A stretch of 6,640 nt of DNA from JAQICB01 sp046482735 (lineage in GTDB: Bacteria; Bacteroidota; Bacteroidia; Bacteroidales; UBA1715), in contig JAWOEL010000006.1 of NCBI GenBank assembly GCA_046482735.1, forward strand, positions 1-6,640, given 5' to 3'. Position numbers and translations under genes: made by a program. Positions 1-6,544 of this stretch are shown piece after piece. Position 1 is the first letter of the stretch, and the number at the start of each line of letters is the position of its first letter. The notes beneath the pieces are model-generated. The model was not told the origin of the DNA and ran no database searches. It was given only the letters and a program-made list of their open reading frames with translations.

Positions 1-360
1 GCATATAACCCCTTATATATTATAAAACACAATGGTGAACTCGAAGAAATAAAAGCAGACAAAATGCCCGTTGGCTTATCGCCAAAAAATGATACCCCAT
101 TCACTATACACAAAAGAAAACTTAACATGCATGATTGCTTATATATGTTTTCTGATGGATACGTCGACCAATTTGGGGGTCCGAAAAACAAAAAATTTAT
201 GTCCGGAAAATTCAAAAGACTTCTCCAATCTATACACAAAGAACCAATGGAAACGCAAAAAAAGATATTACAAACAACTATTGAAGAATGGATGGGTGAT
301 ACAGAACAAATAGACGATATAGTAATAATGGGGCTCAAATATAATTCTCATCATGGATAA
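1..360 (+). CDS. SpoIIE/PP2C-family serine phosphatase, C-terminal fragment (5' end outside window)
   Basis: The frame is open from base 1 and ends at TAA 358-360, giving 119 visible residues, so the gene starts upstream of the window. The fragment begins AYNPLYIIK, then gives ADKMPVGL, FSDGYVDQFGG (about residues 50-60) and a final QIDDIVIMG (about 103-111). These match the closing part of SpoIIE-type PP2C phosphatases: the 'SDG' aspartate and the late 'DD' pair are metal-binding positions of that family. Such enzymes dephosphorylate serine or threonine on regulatory proteins, often anti-sigma-factor antagonists. In Bacteroidota they usually follow an N-terminal sensor region, which cannot be seen here. 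An ATG at 64 exists but lies inside the conserved domain and is not the real start. The stop overlaps the xerD start by 8 bases, suggesting co-transcription. The partner protein and the signal sensed are unknown. Confidence 0.85.
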   Translation, partial: AYNPLYIIKHNGELEEIKADKMPVGLSPKNDTPFTIHKRKLNMHDCLYMFSDGYVDQFGGPKNKKFMSGKFKRLLQSIHKEPMETQKKILQTTIEEWMGDTEQIDDIVIMGLKYNSHHG

Positions 361-1264
361 GTGGAAATCTGACATAAAAGACTTCAAGATATATATGAAA
401 TTGGAAAAATCATTGTCTGACAACAGCATAGAAGCATACTCTCATGATATTCAGAAATTTGCAGATTTTTTACACATACACGAACTAAACAAAGCACCCC
501 ACGAAACAGACACTAATACGATAAAAGATTTTATATCCTGGCTACATAGTTTAGGAATCGGCCAACGTTCTCAGGCACGCTTCATTTCAGGACTTAAAGC
601 ATTTTTTTCATTTTTGTGGATAGAACATCGCATAGAAAAAGACCCAACAGAACTTATTGATGCACCTAAAATCGGCACAAAAATACCCGAAATTCTTTCA
701 ATAGAAGAAATTGATATACTTATTCGCACAATTGATTTAAGCAAAAAAGAAGGTCAGCGCAATAAAGCTATACTTGAAACACTCTATAGTTGCGGTTTAC
801 GTGTAAGTGAATTAATTAATTTAAAAATAAGCAACCTTTACTTCACCGAAGGATTCATACGAATAATAGGAAAAGGGAATAAAGAACGATTGGTTCCTAT
901 TAGTCAAAAAGCTCAAAAAGAAATTATCTATTACAAAGAAGAATCCCGTAATCATGTACTACCACAAAAAGGAAGCGAAGATATTTTATTTCTCAATCGC
1001 CGAGGAGCAAAACTCACACGAGTAATGATTTTTACTATTATAAAACAATTAGCACAAAAAACAGAAATAACTAAAAATATAAGTCCTCACACATTTCGCC
1101 ATTCATTTGCCACTCACATGATAGACGGTGGAGCAGACTTGCGTTCAATACAAGATATGCTAGGACATGAATCAATTACAACCACAGAAATATATACTCA
1201 TTTAGACAAACAACATTTACGAGACACAATTATGATGTTTCATCCACGTTCTCAAAAAAAATAA
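353..1264 (+). CDS. xerD: Site-specific tyrosine recombinase XerD
   Basis: At 303 residues it has the usual XerC/XerD length. The N-terminal SAM-like core-binding domain spans about residues 4-90 and the catalytic domain about 110-295. All six catalytic positions are visible: R150 (in CGLRVSEL), K174 (IIGKGNKER), H246 and R249 (HTFRH), H272 (LGHES) and the nucleophile Y281 (IYTHL). Their spacing equals that of E. coli XerD with a +2 offset. XerD acts in the cytoplasm with XerC at the dif site to resolve chromosome dimers at division. The start at 353 keeps the whole N-terminal helix (WKSDIKDFKIYMKLEKS); ATG 395 would cut it. The ATG overlaps the upstream phosphatase stop, with no Shine-Dalgarno, so translational coupling is likely. 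The family also includes integrases of mobile elements, but the length and the housekeeping neighbours favour XerD. XerC versus XerD is assigned by overall resemblance to Bacteroidota XerD. Confidence 0.92.
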   Translation: MDKWKSDIKDFKIYMKLEKSLSDNSIEAYSHDIQKFADFLHIHELNKAPHETDTNTIKDFISWLHSLGIGQRSQARFISGLKAFFSFLWIEHRIEKDPTELIDAPKIGTKIPEILSIEEIDILIRTIDLSKKEGQRNKAILETLYSCGLRVSELINLKISNLYFTEGFIRIIGKGNKERLVPISQKAQKEIIYYKEESRNHVLPQKGSEDILFLNRRGAKLTRVMIFTIIKQLAQKTEITKNISPHTFRHSFATHMIDGGADLRSIQDMLGHESITTTEIYTHLDKQHLRDTIMMFHPRSQKK

Positions 1265-1269
1265 AGCAT

Positions 1270-1911
1270 ATGGCACAAAACAAAAAAATTTTATATACTT
1301 CTTATTTTAATTTTGTCCTCATATGTCTTGTAGGTATAAGTGTCATAATATATCTTCAGTTAGACAAACACACCTCCCCCAAACATCCCGCAAATTCACA
1401 ATATACAATAATAGAAAATCTTTATGGTGCTCACATAAAAACCGAAGCCGGAAAATATAATTTACCCGAAAATTATTTTAAAGCACTCATTCTATTGGAA
1501 ACATCTGCACGCAAAAATATTCCTCATCGGTTTGAACCACACGTATACAAAGAATTATTAAAAGTAAAAAAAGGGCTCCGAAAAAATTACGAATATGTAA
1601 CACAAAAAACACTTATTAACATGAGTGACAATGCCATTCGAAATCTTGCATCATCATGGGGACCTTTTCAAATAATGGGCTACAAATGCATACAACTTGG
1701 TATTTATGTTGCCGATTTGCGAGGAAAACAAGCAATAAAATGGGGAATAGCCTGGATAAACGAAAACTATGGTCATTTATTACGACAAAAAAGATTCAAA
1801 GACGCTTTTCATATGCACAACACTGGTAGAATATTCCCAAAAAACGGCATATCGCTAACACATAACTCCCAGTATGTAGAAAATGGTTTATATTATATGA
1901 AACAATTCTAA
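1270..1911 (+). CDS. Membrane-anchored lysozyme-like protein, probable N-acetylmuramidase-type wall hydrolase
   Basis: This 213-residue protein starts 5 bases after the xerD stop, with no other reasonable start. Residues 13-30 form one hydrophobic segment preceded by lysines, which predicts an inner-membrane anchor with the rest in the periplasm. The soluble part has features of the lysozyme superfamily. ALILLE (72-77) offers E77 as candidate catalytic acid. RFEPHVY (87-93) and SSWGPFQIMG (128-137) resemble the 'FE.H.F' and 'SWG.FQIMG' motifs of N-acetylmuramidases (PF11860-like) and echo the G-F-Q-I motif of GH23 transglycosylases. A HNTGR stretch (183-187) and a tyrosine-rich end follow. 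The inferred role is cleaving peptidoglycan glycan strands, perhaps during growth or division. A plain GH23 lytic transglycosylase is the main alternative. The gene looks co-transcribed with xerD. The reading frame is secure; the enzyme class is less so, and the catalytic residue is a guess from position. Confidence 0.65.
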   Translation: MAQNKKILYTSYFNFVLICLVGISVIIYLQLDKHTSPKHPANSQYTIIENLYGAHIKTEAGKYNLPENYFKALILLETSARKNIPHRFEPHVYKELLKVKKGLRKNYEYVTQKTLINMSDNAIRNLASSWGPFQIMGYKCIQLGIYVADLRGKQAIKWGIAWINENYGHLLRQKRFKDAFHMHNTGRIFPKNGISLTHNSQYVENGLYYMKQF

Positions 1912-1914
1912 ATA

Positions 1915-1936
1915 CACATAAGAATCACATAAGAAA
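1915..1936. repeat. Short tandem repeat, two 11-base units
   Basis: CACATAAGAAT at 1915-1925 is followed directly by CACATAAGAAA at 1926-1936, identical in 10 of 11 positions. It begins 4 bases after the stop of the lysozyme-like gene. In such A-rich DNA this may be replication slippage with no function. Confidence 0.5.
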
Positions 1937-2090
1937 AAAACAAAACACAGATACTTGATTATATGAATTTTGGAATTGCAATACAACATAACTAAATTAT
2001 AAAAAATAGAACAATCGACATACCGCTGAATTATGGTACAAATTATAGCAATTAAAAATCAAAAAAATAAACATATGAAAAACTAAATTT

Positions 2091-2125
2091 TTGCCCACTG
2101 AAGTGAATAAAAAAAACTATTTTTG
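2091..2125 (+). promoter_or_regulatory. Candidate Bacteroidetes-type promoter for the moxR-ostA-like pair
   Basis: TATTTTTG at 2118-2125 matches the Bacteroidetes -7 consensus TAnnTTTG exactly. A TTTTTG run ending at 2093 could be the -33 element (TTTG/TTG). The spacer of 24 bases is longer than the usual 19-21, which weakens the call. Transcription would start near 2130, leaving a leader of about 16 A/T-rich bases before ATG 2147. It is the only exact -7 match I noticed in the 235-base gap 1912-2146, which otherwise holds no gene. Such boxes arise by chance in AT-rich DNA. Confidence 0.45.
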
Positions 2126-2146
2126 AACATTAAATAATAAATAATT

Positions 2147-3118
2147 ATGGCACAACATACAAACGAAGTAAAACAAATAGATGCATTACATACATCTTAT
2201 ACAGAACTTAAAAAAGAAATTCAAAAAATAATTGTAGGACAAGAAGAGGTTATAAACAATGTTCTTTTAACCATATTTAGCGGCGGGCACAGCTTACTAG
2301 TAGGTGTTCCCGGACTTGCAAAAACACTACTGGTTACAACAATTGCAAAAGCACTGGGCATACAATATAACAGAATACAGTTTACCCCCGATCTTATGCC
2401 TAGTGATATAATAGGAACAGAAATATTAAATTCTGACAGAAAATTTGAATTTAATAAAGGTCCATTGTTTACCAACTTTTTATTAGCTGATGAAATAAAC
2501 AGAACACCACCAAAAACTCAATCAGCACTTTTAGAAGCAATGCAAGAACATGCCATAACTACAGGCGGAACTCGGTATAAACTAACCGAACCATTCTTTG
2601 TGCTAGCAACACAAAACCCCATAGAACAAGAAGGCACATACCCTCTGCCCGAAGCACAACTAGACCGTTTTATGACAAATATTTGGCTGGACTATCCTTC
2701 TTTAGAAGATGAAATAACAATTGTAAAATCCACAACCTCAGGAATCAAAATACCAATATCAAAACAATTAACCTCTCAGGAAATAATTGATTATCAAAAA
2801 ATAATTCAAAAAATACCGGTTCCCGATAAAGTTATTGAATATGCAGCTACCCTTGTTGCCAAAACACGAGGAAGCAGTCCGTATGCTACTGATTTTACAA
2901 AAAAATACATTTCATGGGGAGCAGGACCACGTGCTTCGCAATATTTAATAATTGGGGCAAAAACACATGCTGCTCTAAACGGTAAATACTCGCCGGATAT
3001 AGAAGATATACAAGCTATTGCTCACACAATCCTCAGACACCGAATCGTAAAAAACTACAAAGCCGATGCTGAAGGATTATCTGTAGATACTATTATTAGT
3101 AATCTTATGACTTCATAA
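2147..3118 (+). CDS. moxR: MoxR-family AAA+ ATPase
   Basis: The 323-residue length is typical of MoxR proteins. Visible motifs are Walker A GVPGLAKT (53-60, K59 and T60), Walker B LLADEINR (112-119, D115 and E116), sensor 1 in LATQNPIEQEGTYPLPEAQLDRF (N157, with R174 as the likely arginine finger) and the C-terminal lid motif WGAGPRASQYL (257-267, R262 as sensor 2). These define an active cytoplasmic ATPase. MoxR proteins act as chaperone-like rings that mature or remodel partner complexes, often together with von Willebrand-factor-A proteins. Here no DUF58, BatA or BatB-type partner gene follows; the next gene, 3 bases on, encodes a secreted OstA-like protein. That pairing recurs in Bacteroidota as far as I recall. 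A working link between the two is inferred only. The ATG at 2147 is preceded by A/T-rich sequence with no Shine-Dalgarno, normal for this phylum. Isoleucine codons are mostly ATA. Confidence 0.94.
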   Translation: MAQHTNEVKQIDALHTSYTELKKEIQKIIVGQEEVINNVLLTIFSGGHSLLVGVPGLAKTLLVTTIAKALGIQYNRIQFTPDLMPSDIIGTEILNSDRKFEFNKGPLFTNFLLADEINRTPPKTQSALLEAMQEHAITTGGTRYKLTEPFFVLATQNPIEQEGTYPLPEAQLDRFMTNIWLDYPSLEDEITIVKSTTSGIKIPISKQLTSQEIIDYQKIIQKIPVPDKVIEYAATLVAKTRGSSPYATDFTKKYISWGAGPRASQYLIIGAKTHAALNGKYSPDIEDIQAIAHTILRHRIVKNYKADAEGLSVDTIISNLMTS

Positions 3119-3121
3119 AAA

Positions 3122-4624
3122 ATGAAACATTTATTTTTCATCATATTATTCTGTGCAAGCATGTCTGCAATCTCGCAAAATCATGAAATAAAGATTGTGC
3201 AAGCACAAAAAATGAAAGGAGACAAACAGATAAGAAAATTGTATGGTGCTGTTATTCTCCAACACAAAAACACTACAATGCACTGCGATAGTGCATTTTT
3301 ATTTGCACAAAAAAACATATTTAAAGCTTTCAGCAATATATCTATTCACGATAAATCTGTAACCATTACTGCTGACTCATTAAACTACAACAGCAACACC
3401 AATTTTGCACAATTACGCGGAGACGTTACTCTTACAGATAAAGACATGACTCTCACTACAAATCATTTAGATTACAATACACAAGAACGAATTGGTCATT
3501 ATTTTAATAATGGTACAATCGTAAATAAAAAAGATACCCTCTCAAGTAGAATTGGGTTGTATTATGCACAGAATCAAGATGTTTTTTTCAAAAAAAATGT
3601 TGAACTCATCAATAAAGAATATACTATTACTACAGATACACTCAAGTATAATACAAAAAGTAAAATTTCGTACTTTGTAGGTCCTACTTATATTAAAAAC
3701 GACACGGACCTATTATATACTGAAAATGGCTGGTACGATACAGAATCTCAGGTATCACAATTTTTTGAAAATTCTTATATCCAATCTGGCTCACAATACA
3801 TTTACGGAAGCAATTTGCTATACGACAGAAAAAAACAAATTGGTATAGCAAAAGAACACGTAATTCTTACCGACACAAGTCAAAAAATTGAAATACACGG
3901 TAAAAACGGTTTTTACGACGAAAAAAACAAACACATGTTTATTACCGACAGTGCATTACTCATTAAAGAATTCAACGACGATTCTCTTTTTTTGCATGCA
4001 GATTCCATTATATATTCTCGCACACACACAATAGAGGATAGCACAGAATATTTTAATCTAAATGCCTATTACAAAGTCCGCTTCTACAGCACAGATATTC
4101 AAGGAGTGTGCGATTCATTAATATATAATTCTCTCGACTCTGTAATAATGTTGTGCAACACACCGATTTTATGGTCGGACAAACACCAACTAACAGGAAC
4201 TAAAATAACACTTAAAACTTCACACAATAAACTGAGTCAAATATATATAAACAACAACTCATTTGTTGTTTCTGAAGATACAGCCAAACAATATAATCAA
4301 ATGAAAGGTGTAGAACTTACCGGATACATTACCGATAACACATTACACAAAATAACTGTTGCACAACAAGGAAACACAATCTATTACATACGCGACGATA
4401 ACGAACTGGTTGGTATAAACAAAGCAATTAGCGACTCTATTACGGTTCTTACAGAAAACGGGAAACCACAACAAATAATTTTTAAAACAAAACCAACAGG
4501 CACATTATACCCCCCTGCAAACTTATCTGCAGAAGAAAAAATATTACCTGGTTTTTCATGGCATCATCATATCCGCCCACTGAATAAAAATGATATTTAT
4601 ACATGGAAAAAAATAAGTGAATAA
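3122..4624 (+). CDS. Secreted OstA/LptA-like protein (Bacteroidota 'OstA-like')
   Basis: This 500-residue protein opens with a signal peptide: MKH, a hydrophobic core LFFIILFCASMSAIS, and a likely signal peptidase I site after S18 (A16-I-S18|Q19). No other membrane segment is visible. The mature part is a series of beta-strand-like stretches with the recurring theme 'CDSAFLF..KNIFKAFSNISI', 'ITADSLNYN....AQLRGDVTLTDKDMTLTTNHLDYNT', 'YTITTDTLKYNT', 'GPTYI', 'NGWYDTES', 'GSNLLYDRKKQIGIAKEHVILTD'. This is the OstA_2 pattern, related to the LptA / LptD N-terminal beta-jellyroll that carries lipopolysaccharide across the periplasm. Up to about residue 290 the match is clear; the remainder is more divergent and I do not recognise a separate domain. 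It is probably periplasmic, serving outer-membrane lipid transport or assembly. It is much longer than E. coli LptA, as usual for the Bacteroidota form. It follows moxR by 3 bases and shares its A-rich, ATA-rich codon use. Confidence 0.88.
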   Translation: MKHLFFIILFCASMSAISQNHEIKIVQAQKMKGDKQIRKLYGAVILQHKNTTMHCDSAFLFAQKNIFKAFSNISIHDKSVTITADSLNYNSNTNFAQLRGDVTLTDKDMTLTTNHLDYNTQERIGHYFNNGTIVNKKDTLSSRIGLYYAQNQDVFFKKNVELINKEYTITTDTLKYNTKSKISYFVGPTYIKNDTDLLYTENGWYDTESQVSQFFENSYIQSGSQYIYGSNLLYDRKKQIGIAKEHVILTDTSQKIEIHGKNGFYDEKNKHMFITDSALLIKEFNDDSLFLHADSIIYSRTHTIEDSTEYFNLNAYYKVRFYSTDIQGVCDSLIYNSLDSVIMLCNTPILWSDKHQLTGTKITLKTSHNKLSQIYINNNSFVVSEDTAKQYNQMKGVELTGYITDNTLHKITVAQQGNTIYYIRDDNELVGINKAISDSITVLTENGKPQQIIFKTKPTGTLYPPANLSAEEKILPGFSWHHHIRPLNKNDIYTWKKISE

Positions 4625-4762
4625 TATATTATATACTCACAAAAAACGCCATTTATCTAAATACTGGCATCAAGAATCAGTATCAACACATACTACAGCA
4701 ATTGGTATTATCAGTAAAAAAATGGATTTCTACATACACTTGGTTTCCTGTTCTTTTTTTCA

Positions 4763-4767
4763 TAATA
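4763..4767. repeat. Left copy of the 5-base direct repeat TAATA flanking the MITE-like element
   Basis: TAATA here is repeated at 5029-5033, immediately beyond the other end of the inverted-repeat element. The placement is exactly that expected for a duplicated insertion target. Five A/T bases in AT-rich DNA are weak evidence alone; the value lies in both copies abutting the ends. Confidence 0.55.
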
Positions 4768-4850
4768 ACGTGAGTTCGATATAATTTTTGAGTTCAGAAC
4801 GCTTAGAAATAGTAAGATTCGATTAAAAATAATGAGTATTATCGGGATAA
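4768..4850 (+). repeat. Left arm of the MITE-like inverted repeat
   Basis: This is the left terminal arm. It contains the terminal ACGTGAGTTCGA, the subterminal AGTTCAG (4791-4797) and the inner TTATCGGGATAA (4839-4850). The same words occur in the same order and nearly the same spacing on the opposite strand of 4945-5028. An AGATT also sits about 18-19 bases outside the inner box in both arms. Conserved subterminal words like these may be transposase-binding sites. Confidence 0.7.
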
Positions 4851-4944
4851 ATCGAATTATTTTTAAGAAGAAGATTGCAGTTTATACGCGTTTCATTGAT
4901 TGCTTTGTGTAAAATATTGAATATGTGCGTTACATCTCTTCATC

Positions 4945-5028
4945 TTATCCCGATAAGATTCATCGATTTGCCTTAATCTTCAACATTTTACATCAACCTG
5001 AACTTAAAAAATTACGTCGAACTCACGT
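4945..5028 (-). repeat. Right arm of the MITE-like inverted repeat
   Basis: Read on the minus strand, this arm starts ACGTGAGTTCGA (5028 back to 5017), then carries AGTTCAG (5004 back to 4998) and TTATCGGGATAA (4956 back to 4945). It is one base longer than the left arm because of an extra T in the T-run. The 94-base centre between the arms (4851-4944) shows no clear symmetry. Confidence 0.7.
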
Positions 5029-5033
5029 TAATA
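5029..5033. repeat. Right copy of the 5-base direct repeat TAATA
   Basis: This is the second copy of the presumed target duplication, directly after the terminal ACGT of the element. Removing the element and one copy would restore a continuous site reading CATAATAGACAG. Confidence 0.55.
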
Positions 5034-5250
5034 GACAGTCTCTTTTTGTTACGCATCTTGAATTCACCGGTTCGCTCCGCTCTTACAGACATACAATCAC
5101 GCTGTGTTTAAGATACAAACATGAAAATGCCACTGTTTTTTCTCCCTATTCAAAAAAAACTGTACTTTTATTGAAAATAACGGATGGTTGTGAGACAGAC
5201 TGTCGTTGCGAGTCAACACATAATTACAATAATTAAAACAGAAGAAAAAA

Positions 5251-6453
5251 ATGATAAAGTCCTTCAAAATTCCCATACTCATTTTTATTTTTGGTATCTC
5301 ATTCTGCTCATTATCATTTGGGCAATTTAAAACCGATGGTAATGGTACTATATTGGAATACGAAGGTTCTCCTTCGGAAAACCTTGTTATCCCCCCAAAA
5401 ATTAATGATGAAATCATCACAACAATCGGCTCGGAAGCATTTGATTTTAAGTATGTTAAATCTGTGCATATTCCTGAAGGAATTGTTACTATTGAACCGT
5501 CTGCTTTTAGGTATTGCAATATTCGTAAAATTACTTTTTCTGAAGGGCTCGAAGTTATTGGTGAAAACGCATTTTCTCATACTCAATTAACAGAAATTAT
5601 TATTCCGAAAAGTATTATATCTATTGGTAATAATGCATTTGCATACAGTCCAATTTGTAAAATCACCAACAACAGTAATCTTAATTTAACAAAAGCAATG
5701 TTTTATAGGTGTCCTATCGGACAATGCAAGAAAGGTATAATTTATAACTTAAATGAGGATGTAAGTATTGATAGTACATCTATTACACATTATAATGGTT
5801 ATGCGAAATCAATTACAATACCGGAGCATGTAATACGAATTGAAAATGAAGCTTTTGAAGAAAACAACCTGCTTGAGGTTATTCTTCCAAACAGTATAAC
5901 ATCAATTGGCAGAGCAGCATTTTATGAAAATAAATTAACTAAAATTTTGCTACCCCTACAAATAACAGTTATACCAGAAATGGCATTTATGAATAATAAA
6001 CTTAAAAGCGTTGAGATACCAAAAGGAGTGACGGAGATTGGTGACAGGGCTTTTGAATTAAATAAAATTGAAAATCTTTCAATATCAGAGACTGTTAGAA
6101 AAATTAACAGAAAAGCTTTTTTTATAAATATTGTACGCACATTATTCATTCCTAAAAATGTGGAACATGTTGGGGAGTCAGCATTTACTCAAAATAACAT
6201 AGAAGAGCTTACTCTATATGTCGGAACAAAGGTCAATAAGTGGGCATTCACATATAACAAAATTAACACACTAACAATTATGGAAATAAATGGGCAAGCT
6301 TATGAATTTCCTTTTTTGACATTTCACGAATACACTTTTCTTGGTTGGTATGATAACGAACAACTTGAAGGAAATCCGATAACCGAAATTAAGGCTGGGA
6401 ATAATTATGTCAATAAAACTTTCTGGGCTAAATGGGGAAAAAAGCAAAATTGA
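5251..6453 (+). CDS. Secreted BspA-type leucine-rich-repeat protein with C-terminal Listeria-Bacteroides repeat
   Basis: This 400-residue protein starts with a signal peptide (core IPILIFIFGISFCSLSFG, likely cut after G24; C19 lacks a proper lipobox). Residues 45-340 are repeats of about 22 residues with the pattern 'IP..V..IG..AF..N.L' (LRR_5/BspA type). I count eleven, for example EIIIPKSIISIGNNAF (115-130), EVILPNSITSIGRAAF (209-224) and SVEIPKGVTEIGDRAF (253-268). A non-repeat insert at about 140-186 holds two cysteines (C154, C159). The C-terminus YTFLGWYDNE...FWAKW (361-395) fits a Listeria-Bacteroides repeat (Flg_new, InlB B-repeat type), which is often found with such repeats. The protein is probably outside the cell; BspA relatives bind host or bacterial surfaces, but the ligand here is unknown. 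No type IX sorting domain, LPXTG or lipid anchor is visible. It is preceded by an A-rich AGAAGAAAAAA and by the MITE-like element, and its codon use differs from the genes to the left (ATT rather than ATA for isoleucine). Confidence 0.9.
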   Translation: MIKSFKIPILIFIFGISFCSLSFGQFKTDGNGTILEYEGSPSENLVIPPKINDEIITTIGSEAFDFKYVKSVHIPEGIVTIEPSAFRYCNIRKITFSEGLEVIGENAFSHTQLTEIIIPKSIISIGNNAFAYSPICKITNNSNLNLTKAMFYRCPIGQCKKGIIYNLNEDVSIDSTSITHYNGYAKSITIPEHVIRIENEAFEENNLLEVILPNSITSIGRAAFYENKLTKILLPLQITVIPEMAFMNNKLKSVEIPKGVTEIGDRAFELNKIENLSISETVRKINRKAFFINIVRTLFIPKNVEHVGESAFTQNNIEELTLYVGTKVNKWAFTYNKINTLTIMEINGQAYEFPFLTFHEYTFLGWYDNEQLEGNPITEIKAGNNYVNKTFWAKWGKKQN

Positions 6454-6513
6454 TTTGATTGGAATAAAAAATAGGAAACAGGTAAAAATGCCCTGTAATC
6501 GTTGACAGTCTAT

Positions 6514-6525
6514 AGGCTTTAGCCT
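6514..6525. repeat. Small palindrome AGGCT-TT-AGCCT
   Basis: AGGCT at 6514-6518 pairs with AGCCT at 6521-6525 across a 2-base centre. It lies 61 bases after the repeat-protein stop and is followed by TTTCGAAAAACTTTCT. A 2-base RNA loop is too tight for a normal hairpin, so the real stem would be 4 pairs, and the following T content is scattered. A weak terminator is possible but poorly supported. Confidence 0.35.
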
Positions 6526-6544
6526 TTCGAAAAACTTTCTATCC

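Larger units (their letters stand above)
4768..5028. mobile_element. MITE-like non-autonomous element, 261 bases, with TAATA target duplication
   Basis: The ends are inverted copies: ACGTGAGTTCGA at 4768-4779 and TCGAACTCACGT at 5017-5028, 12 of 12 matching. The pairing continues inward (TAATTTTT and AGTTCAG against CTGAACTT and AAAAATTA) with two substituted bases at 4780-4781, one more substitution and a one-base indel. A second inverted pair, TTATCGGGATAA at 4839-4850 and TTATCCCGATAA at 4945-4956, sits 71 and 72 bases from the respective ends, so both flanks are diverged copies of one roughly 83-base arm. TAATA occurs directly outside each end (4763-4767 and 5029-5033), the form of a 5-base target duplication. 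There is no transposase frame, so any movement would need a transposase encoded elsewhere. The family cannot be assigned from sequence alone. The AT-rich duplication could partly be chance, and the outer TA may instead belong to the inverted repeat. Confidence 0.72.
4625..5250. other. 626-base stretch without a convincing gene; contains a MITE-like element
   Basis: Three parts can be told apart. Bases 4625-4767 are AT-rich, hold a weak hairpin (ATACTG 4661-4666 with CAGTAT 4678-4683, 11-base loop) and no clear terminator T-run next to it. Bases 4768-5028 are the MITE-like element described separately. Bases 5034-5250 form the leader region of the repeat-protein gene; around 5060-5110 they are locally richer in G+C than the rest of the window, and I found no exact TAnnTTTG promoter box there (TACTTTTA at 5163-5170 is one base off). 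An open frame at 4925-5236 starts with GTG inside the element, runs across its right end and out the other side, and resembles no family I know, so I do not call it as a gene. No tRNA or known riboswitch is visible. Confidence 0.7.

Noticed and set aside
353..1264. The tyrosine recombinase as an integrase of a mobile island
   Set aside because: Its length, catalytic spacing and housekeeping neighbours fit chromosomal XerD, and no attachment repeats or tRNA gene are seen nearby.
2221..2475. Minus-strand open frame inside the MoxR gene
   Set aside because: It is fully covered by the conserved MoxR Walker A and B region on the + strand, so it is a shadow frame.
4661..4683. Hairpin ATACTG-N11-CAGTAT after the ostA-like gene as a terminator
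   Set aside because: It has only six pairs, mostly A/T, with a long loop and no T-run behind it.
4925..5236. Open frame of 103 codons with a GTG start
   Set aside because: It starts inside the MITE-like element, crosses its right end and shows no recognisable domain. The open length can be explained by the locally higher G+C.
5097..5519. Minus-strand open frame of 140 codons
   Set aside because: It overlaps the well-supported repeat-protein gene on the other strand and resembles no known protein.
5034..6511. Direct repeat GACAGTCT at 5034-5041 and 6504-6511 flanking the repeat-protein gene, which could suggest a target duplication
   Set aside because: An 8-base match between two stretches of about 200 bases is expected by chance at about that frequency, and no inverted ends accompany it.
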